The notes beneath the pieces were generated by a model. That model was given only the letters and a program-made list of their open reading frames with translations. It was not told the DNA's origin and did not search any database. From assembly GCF_023051105.1 (NCBI RefSeq), contig NZ_JALKIL010000008.1:62001-126000 (forward strand): DNA of 64,000 nt, written 5' to 3'. The DNA is from Anaerobiospirillum sp. NML120449. Its GTDB lineage: Bacteria; Pseudomonadota; Gammaproteobacteria; Enterobacterales; Succinivibrionaceae. The position numbers were made by a program, and so were the translations under genes. This document shows, one piece after another, positions 45,081 through 54,338 of this stretch (within the stretch, counting starts at the first letter, position 1; every line of letters starts with the position of its first letter).

Positions 45081-48000
45081 ATGCTTAACAGAGCTGAATT
45101 TATCCAGTTACAAAGTACAGTTCTGAGCCATCTGGCCCGCACCATGTACGTTTTCTACATCAAGCCTCAGGCCCGTCAGGGAAACACTCTTATCGATCCT
45201 GTTGCCCTGGCATCCCAGCTGGTCTCAACCAGCACCAGCGCTCCGTGCTCTCCCTCTCTTGAGGATATTGAGGCTGCCTTAAATGAGCTTGAAATGCTCA
45301 GCCTCATTGAGCGTGAACAGGAAGACGCCGTATGGCAGAACGCCAGTGTTACCCTGCCTTTCTTCCTTGAGGAAACCAAAATAGTCCCGGGCATGCCTTT
45401 TACCATGTTTCTTGCCTGGGAGCCGTCAGCCTCACTGCGTGAGGTGGCTCTTAACATGGGCCTTGCTGACTTTTCCTACCAGGAGTCTGAGCTTCGTGAC
45501 TTCATCAGTTTCTGGATCAATAACAGAATGCGACGCAGTCAGCACGGCTGGGAAACAGCCTTTATCCGTCGCCTGATGAAAAACCGTGCCTCAGATGCCA
45601 CCCGCACATACGCCGCCTCAGTAACCCGCGCTCAGACGGGCTCATCACGCTCACGCATGCAAAAGCGTCTCGATTCTATCAGCACAGATCCCCTGCAGCG
45701 TGCTTATTTCCCTGATGCCGACAGCTCGAACCCTCGTGCTGCTGTAATGGCCATGCCGCCGGGATCTGCCATTGCAGGTCAGACTGTTTTACCTCAGGGC
45801 ACAGGTGTGCAGCCTATAACCAGCTACAATCCCCAGCTGTCTGAACCTGCCCCGGGCAACCAGGCTTCCGCCCTGGCAGCTGGAAGCTCTGCAGCTTCCG
45901 GCCCTGCCGCTGCCGTCCCGGCAACAGCCGGGCATGTTGCTGCTGGCAATGCTGCATATAGCCATGCTGGCCAGCTGCCTCCTCAGCCTTTTGGCAAGCC
46001 GGGATTTGGTCAGCAAGACGGCTATGGCCAGTCCCCTTATGGCAATAAGACTCAGGGACAGACAGCACCTGCTTATGGCATGTCAGCCCCTGGCATTCAG
46101 CCTCATGCCGCTGCATCACAGAATATGCAGCCTTATGGCAGGACAGCTCAGGGCATGGAAGAGGGCCGCTTCGCCCGGCAAGGACGCCCTGATGCCCCTG
46201 GAGCTTATGCCAGTGGCTCCTATCAGGGCCTGCAGACAGCTGTGGGAGCAAACAGGACTGCTGTAAGCGCTGCCTCATATGGTGCAGGTGCAGCCAGTGC
46301 TCAAGGCAACACTGACAATATGCGCCATGGCCAGAATCAGTATTATGACTACCGCCGAAATAACGGATCCTCATGGCAAAAGGCCCCTGTTCACCCTGAT
46401 TTTATCGAGCATAACAATAACGATTCACAAAACCGTTCATGGCGCGACAGCGAAAAGGATGCTTACGGATCAGAGCCGGTATGGGATGACCGCCAGCTGG
46501 GTTATGAATCAGGATATCAGGCCTCGCAGCCCCTGCCCCCACGTCGTGATGCAGCCCAGCGTACCGCCGCACGCGCCGGCATCATGCAGAGCAGTAACAG
46601 CCCTGACAGCGAGGCTTACAGCCCAGGTGTATATGCAGGCTCAGGTGTCACTGGCGGCCAGTCACCTTACTATGGCCAGAGCTGCCAAAACGGCCAGAAC
46701 GGCCAGCCAGATTACGGCACCTCTGGCCCTCAGGGTGCTGCAGGAGGGCCATATCAACATCACATGGCTTATCAGCAAGCTCAGGATCAGGGCCGCTATT
46801 ACAATCAGGCCCTGGGTCAGGTCCATGGCTATGGACAGACGACTGGCCAGCTCTCCGGAAATGGTCCGGGCCCACTGCCGGGCACCAGACAGGGATATGT
46901 CCAGGCCAATGGTCACAACAGACAGCCGTATCAGCAAAACTGCCAGGGCCCACAGTACTCTCCTGACACTCAGGCAATGTACTCCCGTCAGGGCAAAGAT
47001 GAACTCTATGGCAATAACTCCCGGTCATACCAGGGAGCATATCAGTCCCAGCACTATACCAGCCCTCACGGAGACCATGGCATGGCTGCCACAGGTCAGC
47101 AAATGCAGAATGGCGCCCAGCCAGCTCAGTACCAGAACGGCAGCATGAGCAATGGTTCTCCTTATGGCCAGCCCCATCCTCAGGCTCAGTATTCTCCTTA
47201 TGCCAGCTCTCAGGACCGGAGCCAGGCAGCTGGCATGTCAGACACTGCTGTCCCTTGCAACTATATTGCGGGGAACAGCCTGGTATATTCAGCCAGCGCA
47301 TCAGCCAGTCCAGATGAAACTGGCAGCATGTCTCAGCCATATGCTTTGCAAAATGGACAGTACAGCACAAATGAAAAGGCACCATGGGCTCAAAGTGATG
47401 AGAGCAATGCCTTTAACAGTACTGCTCAGTCATCCCGGAGCATGGGCATGCGGGCTCACGGCGGCATTATGACTGATGCCTCAGTCTCCGGCTATGCCGC
47501 AGCTGCAGCCGCAGGCGCAGCTGCAGGCGCAGCTGCAGCGGCTGCCGGCCGTGGTGATGATGAGGACAGCGAAGAGAGGAAAAAGGCCGAGCGCGCTGAG
47601 CAAAAAGAACGTCGCTGGCTGGAAAAGCGCAATAAGACCAACTACAGTGCCCTTGCTCTGGAGCAGGCACGCAATCAGATTAATGATGCAGCTGCAGCAG
47701 CCAGTGCCATTACCTCAGCTGCAGGTGCAGCTGCGGACACCAGCTGTGGCAATGCCGCTGCCTCTGAGTCAGACAAAGGTGACAGTCAACTGACGGACGG
47801 CAGCGCTACATCTGTTGCCGGGACTGCCAGTGCCGCCGGCACAGCGGGTGTCTCTTGCGCAGCAGGCGCAGCTGACAGCTCCCCGGGCAGCAGCTGTCCA
47901 GGCACAAAAAAGTCCTGGCAGCCCGAGGGATCAGCTGACACACAACTGGCCCGTCCCCGCGCTCTGCGCAAGCCTACCCTGCGCTCCATTGCCTCAGGAA

Positions 48001-49268
48001 AACCTGAGTATGAGCTGATAGCCCCTGGTTACAGTGACACGCTTAATGCTGGTCCTTTTGACGACAGCTTTAATGGCGATGACCTTAATGTCTGTGGTAC
48101 TCAGACCTTCAGCCAGGCTCAGGGCATGGGGCAGGGCTTCACTGGCAGCGCCCGCACCGGCAATCTGGAAGGAGCACAGCTCCAGGCAAAACCTTTTGCA
48201 AGCTTTGGCATAACTCCATCAGCCCTGAACACCATGGTCACTGCAGACACAGCCGCCCCGGCATGGCAGCATACTGCGCCTGCCACCAATGGCGGTCCAG
48301 GCGCAGGCGCGGCCCCTGCATCCGGTGCCGTCAACATGGCTGGCGGCCTTAGCCCGGCTGCCACATACATCCCTGATGGCAGTGCAGACATGTCCGCTCT
48401 TGCTGACGTATCTGCCATGCAGCCAGAGCTTTACAGCCCTGACACACTTAACAATGGAGAACCAGCTCCGGAAATACTGCCGGGCTTTAATCCTGATGAT
48501 GCCAGTGGTGGCCTTATCATGGCAGCTCCCCAGACCTTTGAGCAGGTCATGCTCATGCAGGAGCGGCAGCTTGCTGACCAGAACGACCTGAGCGCCGGCG
48601 GCTTTGACCAGAGCTTTATGGAAGAGCTCAACCGCGAGTTCAACCAGGTCCCCCAGGCCCGGCTCGCCGCCATGGAGCCTGAACAGCTAAATCAACTGCA
48701 TGCTGACAGCACCGCTCCATCTGCACCGACCACTGCAACAGCAGCTGACGCCAGTGCCGCCCCTGACAGCTTTTCAGCACCAGCTGACTTCCCAGCTGCA
48801 GCTCCCCCTGACTGTACTGCAGCTGCGGCCACTGCCACTGCGGCCACTGAAGCCGCCGCCAATGCCGATGCAGGTCATGATGAGGTAGCTGATGGTGCAA
48901 CTCAGGCCGCTGTTGAGTCTGGTTCTGATGTCCGTGATGGATGTGAGGCTGCTGCTGATAGTGCTGCAACTGAAGCTGCTGCGGCTGATTGTGCTGCAAC
49001 TGAAGCTGCGGTTGACGGAGATGTTCCTGATGAGGCTTGCTGTGCAGTTGAAGCTGCGGTTGACGTAGAAGCTCATGCAGATGCTGGTGCTGCAGCTGCT
49101 GTTGACGGAGATGCTCGTACAGATGCAAGTGCTGCAGCTGCGGTCGACGGCGATGCTCGTGCAGATGCTGGTGCTGCAGCTGCGGTTGACGGCGATGCTC
49201 GTGCAGATGCTGGTGCTGCAGCTGAGACTGACAGGGAGTCTGGCAGTGGCGGGGACAGCCTGAGCTGA
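45081..49268 (+). CDS. Giant DnaT-like protein with prion-like and Ala-rich disordered regions
   Basis: 1395 residues. GAGGT lies 9 nt before the ATG. Residues 1-95 resemble the winged-helix start of proteobacterial DnaT-like proteins (MLNRAEFIQLQSTVLSHLAR). Residues about 108-170 match the DnaT single-stranded-DNA-binding domain: LAWEPSASLREVALNMGL, then ELRDFISFW, then GWETAFIRRL. DnaT helps load DnaC/DnaB in primosome restart. Normal members have 180-250 residues. Everything after about 200 is disordered. Residues 240-780 are rich in Gln, Gly, Tyr, Ser, Pro and Asn (YGQ, GQSPYG, QYY words). Residues 825-870 form a charged helix (KKAERAEQKERRWLEKR). The rest is Ala/Asp/Pro-rich, ending in tandem VDGDARADAGAAAA units. 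No dnaC or dnaB is adjacent. The frame is open across 4.2 kb, so the tail is translated if the gene is. Confidence 0.82.
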   Translation: MLNRAEFIQLQSTVLSHLARTMYVFYIKPQARQGNTLIDPVALASQLVSTSTSAPCSPSLEDIEAALNELEMLSLIEREQEDAVWQNASVTLPFFLEETKIVPGMPFTMFLAWEPSASLREVALNMGLADFSYQESELRDFISFWINNRMRRSQHGWETAFIRRLMKNRASDATRTYAASVTRAQTGSSRSRMQKRLDSISTDPLQRAYFPDADSSNPRAAVMAMPPGSAIAGQTVLPQGTGVQPITSYNPQLSEPAPGNQASALAAGSSAASGPAAAVPATAGHVAAGNAAYSHAGQLPPQPFGKPGFGQQDGYGQSPYGNKTQGQTAPAYGMSAPGIQPHAAASQNMQPYGRTAQGMEEGRFARQGRPDAPGAYASGSYQGLQTAVGANRTAVSAASYGAGAASAQGNTDNMRHGQNQYYDYRRNNGSSWQKAPVHPDFIEHNNNDSQNRSWRDSEKDAYGSEPVWDDRQLGYESGYQASQPLPPRRDAAQRTAARAGIMQSSNSPDSEAYSPGVYAGSGVTGGQSPYYGQSCQNGQNGQPDYGTSGPQGAAGGPYQHHMAYQQAQDQGRYYNQALGQVHGYGQTTGQLSGNGPGPLPGTRQGYVQANGHNRQPYQQNCQGPQYSPDTQAMYSRQGKDELYGNNSRSYQGAYQSQHYTSPHGDHGMAATGQQMQNGAQPAQYQNGSMSNGSPYGQPHPQAQYSPYASSQDRSQAAGMSDTAVPCNYIAGNSLVYSASASASPDETGSMSQPYALQNGQYSTNEKAPWAQSDESNAFNSTAQSSRSMGMRAHGGIMTDASVSGYAAAAAAGAAAGAAAAAAGRGDDEDSEERKKAERAEQKERRWLEKRNKTNYSALALEQARNQINDAAAAASAITSAAGAAADTSCGNAAASESDKGDSQLTDGSATSVAGTASAAGTAGVSCAAGAADSSPGSSCPGTKKSWQPEGSADTQLARPRALRKPTLRSIASGKPEYELIAPGYSDTLNAGPFDDSFNGDDLNVCGTQTFSQAQGMGQGFTGSARTGNLEGAQLQAKPFASFGITPSALNTMVTADTAAPAWQHTAPATNGGPGAGAAPASGAVNMAGGLSPAATYIPDGSADMSALADVSAMQPELYSPDTLNNGEPAPEILPGFNPDDASGGLIMAAPQTFEQVMLMQERQLADQNDLSAGGFDQSFMEELNREFNQVPQARLAAMEPEQLNQLHADSTAPSAPTTATAADASAAPDSFSAPADFPAAAPPDCTAAAATATAATEAAANADAGHDEVADGATQAAVESGSDVRDGCEAAADSAATEAAAADCAATEAAVDGDVPDEACCAVEAAVDVEAHADAGAAAAVDGDARTDASAAAAVDGDARADAGAAAAVDGDARADAGAAAETDRESGSGGDSLS
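49050..49232 (+). repeat. 42-bp in-frame tandem repeats at the 3' end of the DnaT-like gene
   Basis: About four units of 42 bp (GCTGCAGCTGCGGTTGACGG type) encode AAAVDGDARADAGA. The last two are almost identical. Further diverged relatives extend left to about 48940. Confidence 0.85.
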
Positions 49269-49394
49269 AATAGCCATGATGGCTGGCTTTGAGCCTCGTG
49301 TGCTCAAGTGAGTATGGGATGCGGGACCTGATGGGGCCTGGGTGGCCGCAATGGCCATGGCCTCTTTGTCCTGTTACGGGCCGCAGGAAAGTAA

Positions 49395-49430
49395 CAGGGC
49401 CTGCACAGCTTATGCCGTGCAGGCCCTGAT
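49395..49430. terminator. Hairpin between converging DnaT-like and formyltransferase genes
   Basis: CAGGGCCTGCAC (49395-49406) pairs perfectly with GTGCAGGCCCTG (49417-49428). The T-tract is weak on both sides. The position between two convergent stops supports a bidirectional terminator. Confidence 0.7.
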
Positions 49431-49457
49431 GATTTATGAGATGACGACGGTCTGTCA

Positions 49458-50081
49458 TCAGTCAGCGCGCTCGATACGCAGGATGTATTTGCGACCGTCC
49501 TTGATGAAAAATGCCGGCCAGTTTTCGTTATCGGCTATACGCAGCTGATTGAAGAGCTCGCTCAGGCTTTTGTTCACATCAAGCTCGCTGTCTGCAGCGG
49601 TGCGCTTGCGGTAAAAGCTTTCCTCGCCTGTCTGATCATGGGGAGTGAGTTCACTGCAGCGCTGCTTAAATTCAAGACACAGGTCTACACAGGCCTGAGC
49701 CTGAATGTCTCTGATTTCATCGTAGAGCTCATGGCCGCTGAACTTTACTGTCTTTTTGAGATACCATGGACCATTATCTGCTTTGGCATCAGCCTCAAAA
49801 AGAGTGAAAACTATATCGTTGCGGCCCTCAAGTATCTGCCAGGCAACCGGTGCCCAGCCCTTGCCCTGAGGCAGGTCTGAGGCATGCACCACTATGTTGT
49901 GACGGTGACGTGAGAGGTACTCCTGAGCAATCAGACGATGATAGGAGAGGATAAAAACGACGTCTGTATCCTCGGGAATATCTTCATGTCTGAAGTAAAG
50001 CGGCATATCTGCTGTGCTGGTAAGTGTCTGCGCATATGGGACAAACCACTGATCAGGGGAAGTAAGTACCGAAAATTTCAT
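49458..50081 (-). CDS. Formyltransferase-fold protein, probably sugar N-formyltransferase
   Basis: 207 residues, much shorter than Met-tRNA formyltransferase (about 315). The N10-formyl-THF-dependent core is present: VVFILSYHRLI strand, Asn62 and His66 in NIVVHASDLPQGKGW, and Asp102 in the ADNGPWYL loop, the three catalytic residues of this family. The C-terminal 60 residues carry the EESFYRKRTAADSELD motif common in small amino-sugar formyltransferases. These often act on 4-amino sugars or nonulosonic acids of surface glycans or flagellin. With five flagellin loci in the window a flagellar glycan role is attractive, but no other glycan gene is nearby, so that is inference. The ribosome binding site is weak. 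Confidence 0.75.
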   Translation of the reverse strand: MKFSVLTSPDQWFVPYAQTLTSTADMPLYFRHEDIPEDTDVVFILSYHRLIAQEYLSRHRHNIVVHASDLPQGKGWAPVAWQILEGRNDIVFTLFEADAKADNGPWYLKKTVKFSGHELYDEIRDIQAQACVDLCLEFKQRCSELTPHDQTGEESFYRKRTAADSELDVNKSLSELFNQLRIADNENWPAFFIKDGRKYILRIERAD

Positions 50082-51454
50082 AAAAGCTTTAATATGCCGC
50101 AGGCTCAGGCATAGTCCTTGATAAACAGGTATGTTGGCGTTATGGGAGGCAGGAGCTCCCCTGATGTGTCAGACTGTGACAGCTCAAAACTGCAGCAGGT
50201 ATATCTTTCCGGTAACCCTGCCAGGTGTGTCTGGCAATTACCGCCTGCATTGCATTGCACAGGACTGAGCTTTGAAATTAGTCTGCAGCGGCCGGAGGCG
50301 CTGCGGATCGAAGCGCTGCGGCTAAAAGCACAGCGGCTGTAGGCGCAGCAGCTGTAAGCATGTGAACAATGCCCGGGCACTTCCCGGAGACTGTAGCTGT
50401 CTTATAACCAGTGTCCAGATTATAGCGTGGCCATATTTTTCGTTCAGAATATTTTTTTGCATCAGTACAAGGCAGTGGGGCTTACCCCTTAAGGCCTGTT
50501 TAAGTCCCGAACTCCAATCCAGTCCAGGAGGACATGCTGAACAGGCTGTATGGCACTTTATCATACATATTACGTATGAACTTGTATAGACACTTCAAGA
50601 ACTGTCTGCAGTTTACTTTGCCCCAAAATATGTCCAGATTCAGACCATGATTGTCAAACGAACTCTACGCGGCATGGCCCAGCCACAGCCTGGCACCTAA
50701 TAGCCCGACATAATAGCTCCGGCTCTTGCCCTGCTCCCGGAACTTTCCATGCTTTCGGTATCTCCTCTGGTTTCGTCCCCAGCCAAAGGCCTGTAATTTC
50801 CACTGCCACTTACACTTCCACTGCTCAGCAAGAACACAGCCCCCGCAAGGAGAATGCACCTGGCTGTCCTGCTGACCCATGCTGGCCCTGCTGACCATGT
50901 CAGCCAGCCTCATCAGGTCAGTCTGGGTCCATGGCCCATTAAGCTCTGGCAGCCGTTGCAACTGCAGTGGTTGCTGCAGCTGCCCTGCAGAGAGCCCGCC
51001 ACAGCTGTCATGAGCCATGGCCGGGCTCTGGCTGGAAGCCTGGTCCCCTGGGCCATGGATAAGGCTGCTACTGTGGCTGATGGGGCTGACTGAAATTCCG
51101 GGGCTGCTGGTGCTGCAGGGAATGCCGGGGCTTCAGGTGGTGCAGGGAATGCCGGGACTTCAGGCGCAGCTGGAGCTGCTGTCAGGGCCTGGGCGGCAAT
51201 ATGGCTGCGTATTACCTTGATTTGAGCTCTTTTTAGGAGCTTTTGGGCTGACATGGGCCTATGCTAATCCAGTTCTCAAAATAGCCAGGTACTGTAACTG
51301 ATGTTTTTCTGTTTTCAGCTGCAGAGTAACAGTTCTACGCAATGTGATAATTGTTCTATCATTGCGCAATATCACATCATGGGCTCAGCATGCTTACCAC
51401 GGCAGGTGCTTTAGTATTATGATCAGCCCCTGAATTAATTTTGGAGGAAAGCCA
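50082..51454. other. 1.4-kb non-coding stretch upstream of folP
   Basis: No gene supported. 51090-51180 holds CTGCAGGGAATGCCGGGRCTTCAGG repeats of about 33 bp. 50240-50360 has GCGGCTGTAGGCGCAGCAG-type words. 51280-51420 is AT-richer and probably contains the folP promoter; TGTGATAATTGTTCTATCAT at 51337 is A/T-rich but gives no clear -35/-10. A leftward frame of 117 codons (50665-51018) is low-complexity and rejected. Confidence 0.5.
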
Positions 51455-52300
51455 GTGAATGAGTTAATCTTTAACGCCCGTGGCCGCAGTCTTGACCTGT
51501 CAACCCCTAAGATCATGGGTATTCTCAATGTAACCCCTGACTCTTTTTCTGATGGTGGCAAATTTCTTGGACGGGATCAGGCCGTAGCCCAGGCTGCCCT
51601 CATGGCTGAAGCCGGAGCCTCCATTATTGATGTAGGAGGCGAATCTACCCGACCTGGCGCCGATCTGGTACCGGTAGAGGAAGAGTTAAGCCGCGTAGTT
51701 CCTGTGGTTGAAGAAATTGCCCGTGAGCTTGATGTCATGATCTCCGTTGACACCTCAGCTCCTGAGGTTATGGAAGAGTGCGTCAAGGCCGGTGCTCACC
51801 TGTGGAACGACATCCGTGCTCTGCAGCGTCCGGGGGCTGTAGAAGCTGCCGCCCGTCTTGAGGTTGGTATCTGCCTTATGCACATGCAGGGCGATCCCAA
51901 GACCATGCAGATTAACCCTGTCTACCAGGACGTAGTCAAAGAGGTTACCCAGTTCCTGCGTGAGCGCGCTGATGTCTGCTCAAAGGCCGGCATTCCAGCT
52001 GATCGCATTATCCTTGATCCTGGCTTTAGCTTTGGCAAAAACCTCGACGAAAACTACATCCTGCTCAACAATTTGAGCAAGATTACCGAGGGCACTGATT
52101 ACTTCCTGCTCTCAGCCCTTTCCCGTAAGGGCATGATTGGCAAGGTCACAGGACAGAGCATTGCCGCTGACCGCATCACCGGCTCTGTGGCAGCTGCTTT
52201 CTACTCCTTCATGCAGGGCGCCAACATGGTCCGTGTCCACGACGTTGAAGAAACAGCTCAGGCCCTGGCCGTCTACAACGCCATCATGCAGTACCGCTAA
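51455..52300 (+). CDS. folP: Dihydropteroate synthase FolP
   Basis: 281 residues from a GTG at 51455, with GGAGG 7 nt upstream. Condenses p-aminobenzoate with 6-hydroxymethyl-dihydropterin pyrophosphate in folate synthesis; target of sulfonamides. Signature 1 GILNVTPDSFSDGG and signature 2 DVGGESTRPGA are intact, as are ILDPGFSFGKN, the SRKGMIG substrate loop and RVHDVEE at the C-terminus. TIM-barrel length is normal. In many gammaproteobacteria folP precedes glmM; here it is followed by 0.8 kb of non-coding DNA and its own strong terminator. Confidence 0.97.
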   Translation: MNELIFNARGRSLDLSTPKIMGILNVTPDSFSDGGKFLGRDQAVAQAALMAEAGASIIDVGGESTRPGADLVPVEEELSRVVPVVEEIARELDVMISVDTSAPEVMEECVKAGAHLWNDIRALQRPGAVEAAARLEVGICLMHMQGDPKTMQINPVYQDVVKEVTQFLRERADVCSKAGIPADRIILDPGFSFGKNLDENYILLNNLSKITEGTDYFLLSALSRKGMIGKVTGQSIAADRITGSVAAAFYSFMQGANMVRVHDVEETAQALAVYNAIMQYR

Positions 52301-52625
52301 TCACCAGCCCTGTAGCACAAGCAAGAAGGCATAAGCCATCAGTCCCAGTCCTCAGGCGCCGGGCTGTCCTGTCCAGGCCTTTCAGGCCCGGCACCGGGCT
52401 ACCCTGTCCAGGCATTTCATGCCCGGCAGCTGCCTCAGGCACAGCCTGACCGGATTAATGCCTGACAGAGACCCTGCCAGAGCGCCAGCAGCCAGCAGCC
52501 AGCAGCCAGCACCGTATAACCGGCCTACTGGCCAGGATGCTGAAATTCTGCGTTCATGGTAAAGCCCAACTCAAGGTAAATCTGCAGGCTCAAGCTCCCA
52601 CGTGGCTCATGGCATATATGGCCGT

Positions 52626-52664
52626 AAAGCAAAAAGCACCCTCAGGGGTGCTTTTTGCTTTTGT
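52626..52664 (+). terminator. Intrinsic terminator downstream of folP
   Basis: AAAGCAAAAAGCACCC pairs with GGGTGCTTTTTGCTTT around TCAG, then TTGTG. It is a 16-bp perfect stem, 325 bp after the folP stop. Confidence 0.88.
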
Positions 52665-52890
52665 GCCGGGCCGAAAATATACTGCCGGACGAACACAGCT
52701 GGACAAAACGTCGGCATATCAATGAGCTACGTATGCTGCCCGCCTCAACCTCAGCTGAGCATACGGCCATCTTTTCGGCCAGGCTTACTTGCCTGCTGGC
52801 TTACTTTTACAAAACGGATCAGGCATACAGCATGAGCAGCTGCCCGGAGTGATCAGATTTGTCAGGGCCCTGCATGCAGATTACGGCGCA

Positions 52891-52988
52891 GGGGCCGGTG
52901 CCGCCACTGGGACTTTCGACTGGTTAGGCGCTGGTGCCGGTGCCGCCACTGGGACTTTCGACTGGTTAGGCGCTGGTGCCGGTGCTGG
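52891..52988. repeat. 42-bp direct repeat, about 2.3 copies
   Basis: GGTGCCGCCACTGGGACTTT and the following sequence repeat at a 42-bp period, with a diverged third copy. Downstream of the small membrane protein gene. Confidence 0.8.
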
Positions 52989-53137
52989 CACTGGGACTGC
53001 AGACGGGGCAGGCACCGGGACCAGGGCTGGGGCTGACGGTTATACATGCAGGCATACATGCCGACAGACAGACAACTGTGTCTGCGGGGATGGCGCTGAC
53101 ATACATGATGTCACTTGCTTATGCCGGAGTCAGAGTC

Positions 53138-53620
53138 TTAGAAGACAGGAATCATGGTCCTGATCTCAGCCCAGCTGTCCATGGCCATGGCAATGACGTA
53201 GGCAGCCAGCAGGCAGCTGAGATCAATCCATAATCTGATTTGCCTCTGGCGCTCTGTTGAGCAGTATAAAGCTGTGCCTGACTCAATGAAAAAGCGTAAA
53301 GTACGGCTGGCCACAATTACAGCTGCGGCATTTAAGAAGGTCATCAGGCCATCGCTGTGGGTATAAGTAAAGCTCTCGGCGGCTACTGTTCCGGCCAGAA
53401 CTGCTGATGCCTTATACAGGGGGCTTGGCAGCGCACACACAAAGAGCAGAACCAGACCAGCTCTGTCCGTCAGCCACCATCTGTTATCTGCAAACACCTG
53501 CTCAAGGCCCAGCCATTTGATAAAGCTGGCCAGATAAGGGTCATAGGCAAGGTATCCGCCATAATATCCGGCGCCCGCGCACAAAAAGATTGATACGATA
53601 AGATAAATCAAAGCCAGCAT
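53138..53620 (-). CDS. Small integral membrane protein, function unknown
   Basis: 160 residues from the ATG at 53620 (MLALIYLIVSIF), with GGGAGAGG just upstream. A TTG 15 codons further up is rejected. Four hydrophobic segments: residues about 2-20, 55-75 (AGLVLLFVCALPSPLYKAS), 95-110 (LMTFLNAAAVIVAS) and 130-148 (LWIDLSCLLAAYVIAMAM). The first is followed by GAGYYGGYLAYDPYLASF. I do not recognise the family. It is monocistronic, between folP and the ZIP gene. Confidence 0.65.
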   Translation of the reverse strand: MLALIYLIVSIFLCAGAGYYGGYLAYDPYLASFIKWLGLEQVFADNRWWLTDRAGLVLLFVCALPSPLYKASAVLAGTVAAESFTYTHSDGLMTFLNAAAVIVASRTLRFFIESGTALYCSTERQRQIRLWIDLSCLLAAYVIAMAMDSWAEIRTMIPVF

Positions 53621-54338
53621 TTGCCTCTCCCATGCTCCCTGACTGGACTTAAGATCATTCCTCAAATACCAGGATCAGGTCAATCATAAAATCACGGCTG
53701 CATCATGACCGCTACCTGCCTGCGCCCTAAATGTGCTTTGCTGGCACCGGCCGCGCAGCTGCACATTTACCGCTCTGCCCCTGGCCTGACATGGCCGTAT
53801 GGCTGCCCCAAACCGCATGGCGCCAGGCGCCAGCCACAGTATGCCCGCGCCGTCCTGCTATTGCCTGAGGCATAGTTGATCCTGCCCTGAGCATGCCCTG
53901 AGATAGTCAGGCCCCTGCCCTGATATTGCCTTAGAGAGAACCGAACTGGCCCTGATGCGTACAGACATATTGCAGGCCATGCATCTGCCAGACACAGTGC
54001 AGGACAGACGCCAGTCAGGCACATGATCGTGGCCATGGGCCAGTGCAGCTTGCTGCAACTGTATGATGGTAACCCCATGTGAGCAAAGCCCGTAAACAGG
54101 TAAGAGCTGAGGTCATGTATATCTTTTTTCTCACAGCTATGGGCATGATGGCTCATTTGATATATATTTGTCTGTCTCTTTTGGTTAGCTATACCTTACC
54201 ATCTGTGGGGCTGGGCCTGAGCCTGAAAGTGAGAATCTGACATTTGCTGTTGTCAGAGCCATGGCTTTTGCCTGCCCTTAACTCAGTGCTGTCAGGTCCT
54301 GCCTGATAACTGTGTACCCATTTAACCAGGATAACATC
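53621..54338. other. Gap before the ZIP transporter
   Basis: 0.7 kb without a supported gene. The left part is GC-rich; 54130-54230 is AT-richer and includes GGTTAGCTATACCTTACC, which has one TTAGC half of the box seen near nifU. A ZIP promoter is expected here. Confidence 0.45.

Larger units (their letters stand above)
52301..53137. other. Non-coding stretch after folP
   Basis: 0.84 kb. It contains CCAGGCATTTCATGCCCGGC repeats (52370-52430), the folP terminator and a 42-bp repeat. A 124-codon + frame (52789-53163) exists only because the 42-bp repeat keeps frame, and it overlaps the next gene; it is not annotated. Confidence 0.5.

Noticed and set aside
52789-53163. 124-codon + frame with repeated ATGTFDWLGAG units
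   Set aside because: It exists because a 42-bp repeat keeps frame, overlaps the 3' end of the membrane protein gene and has no ribosome binding site.
54312-54338. GTG start for the ZIP gene
   Set aside because: The ATG at 54339 has a better-placed CAGGAT and is followed directly by the first membrane helix.
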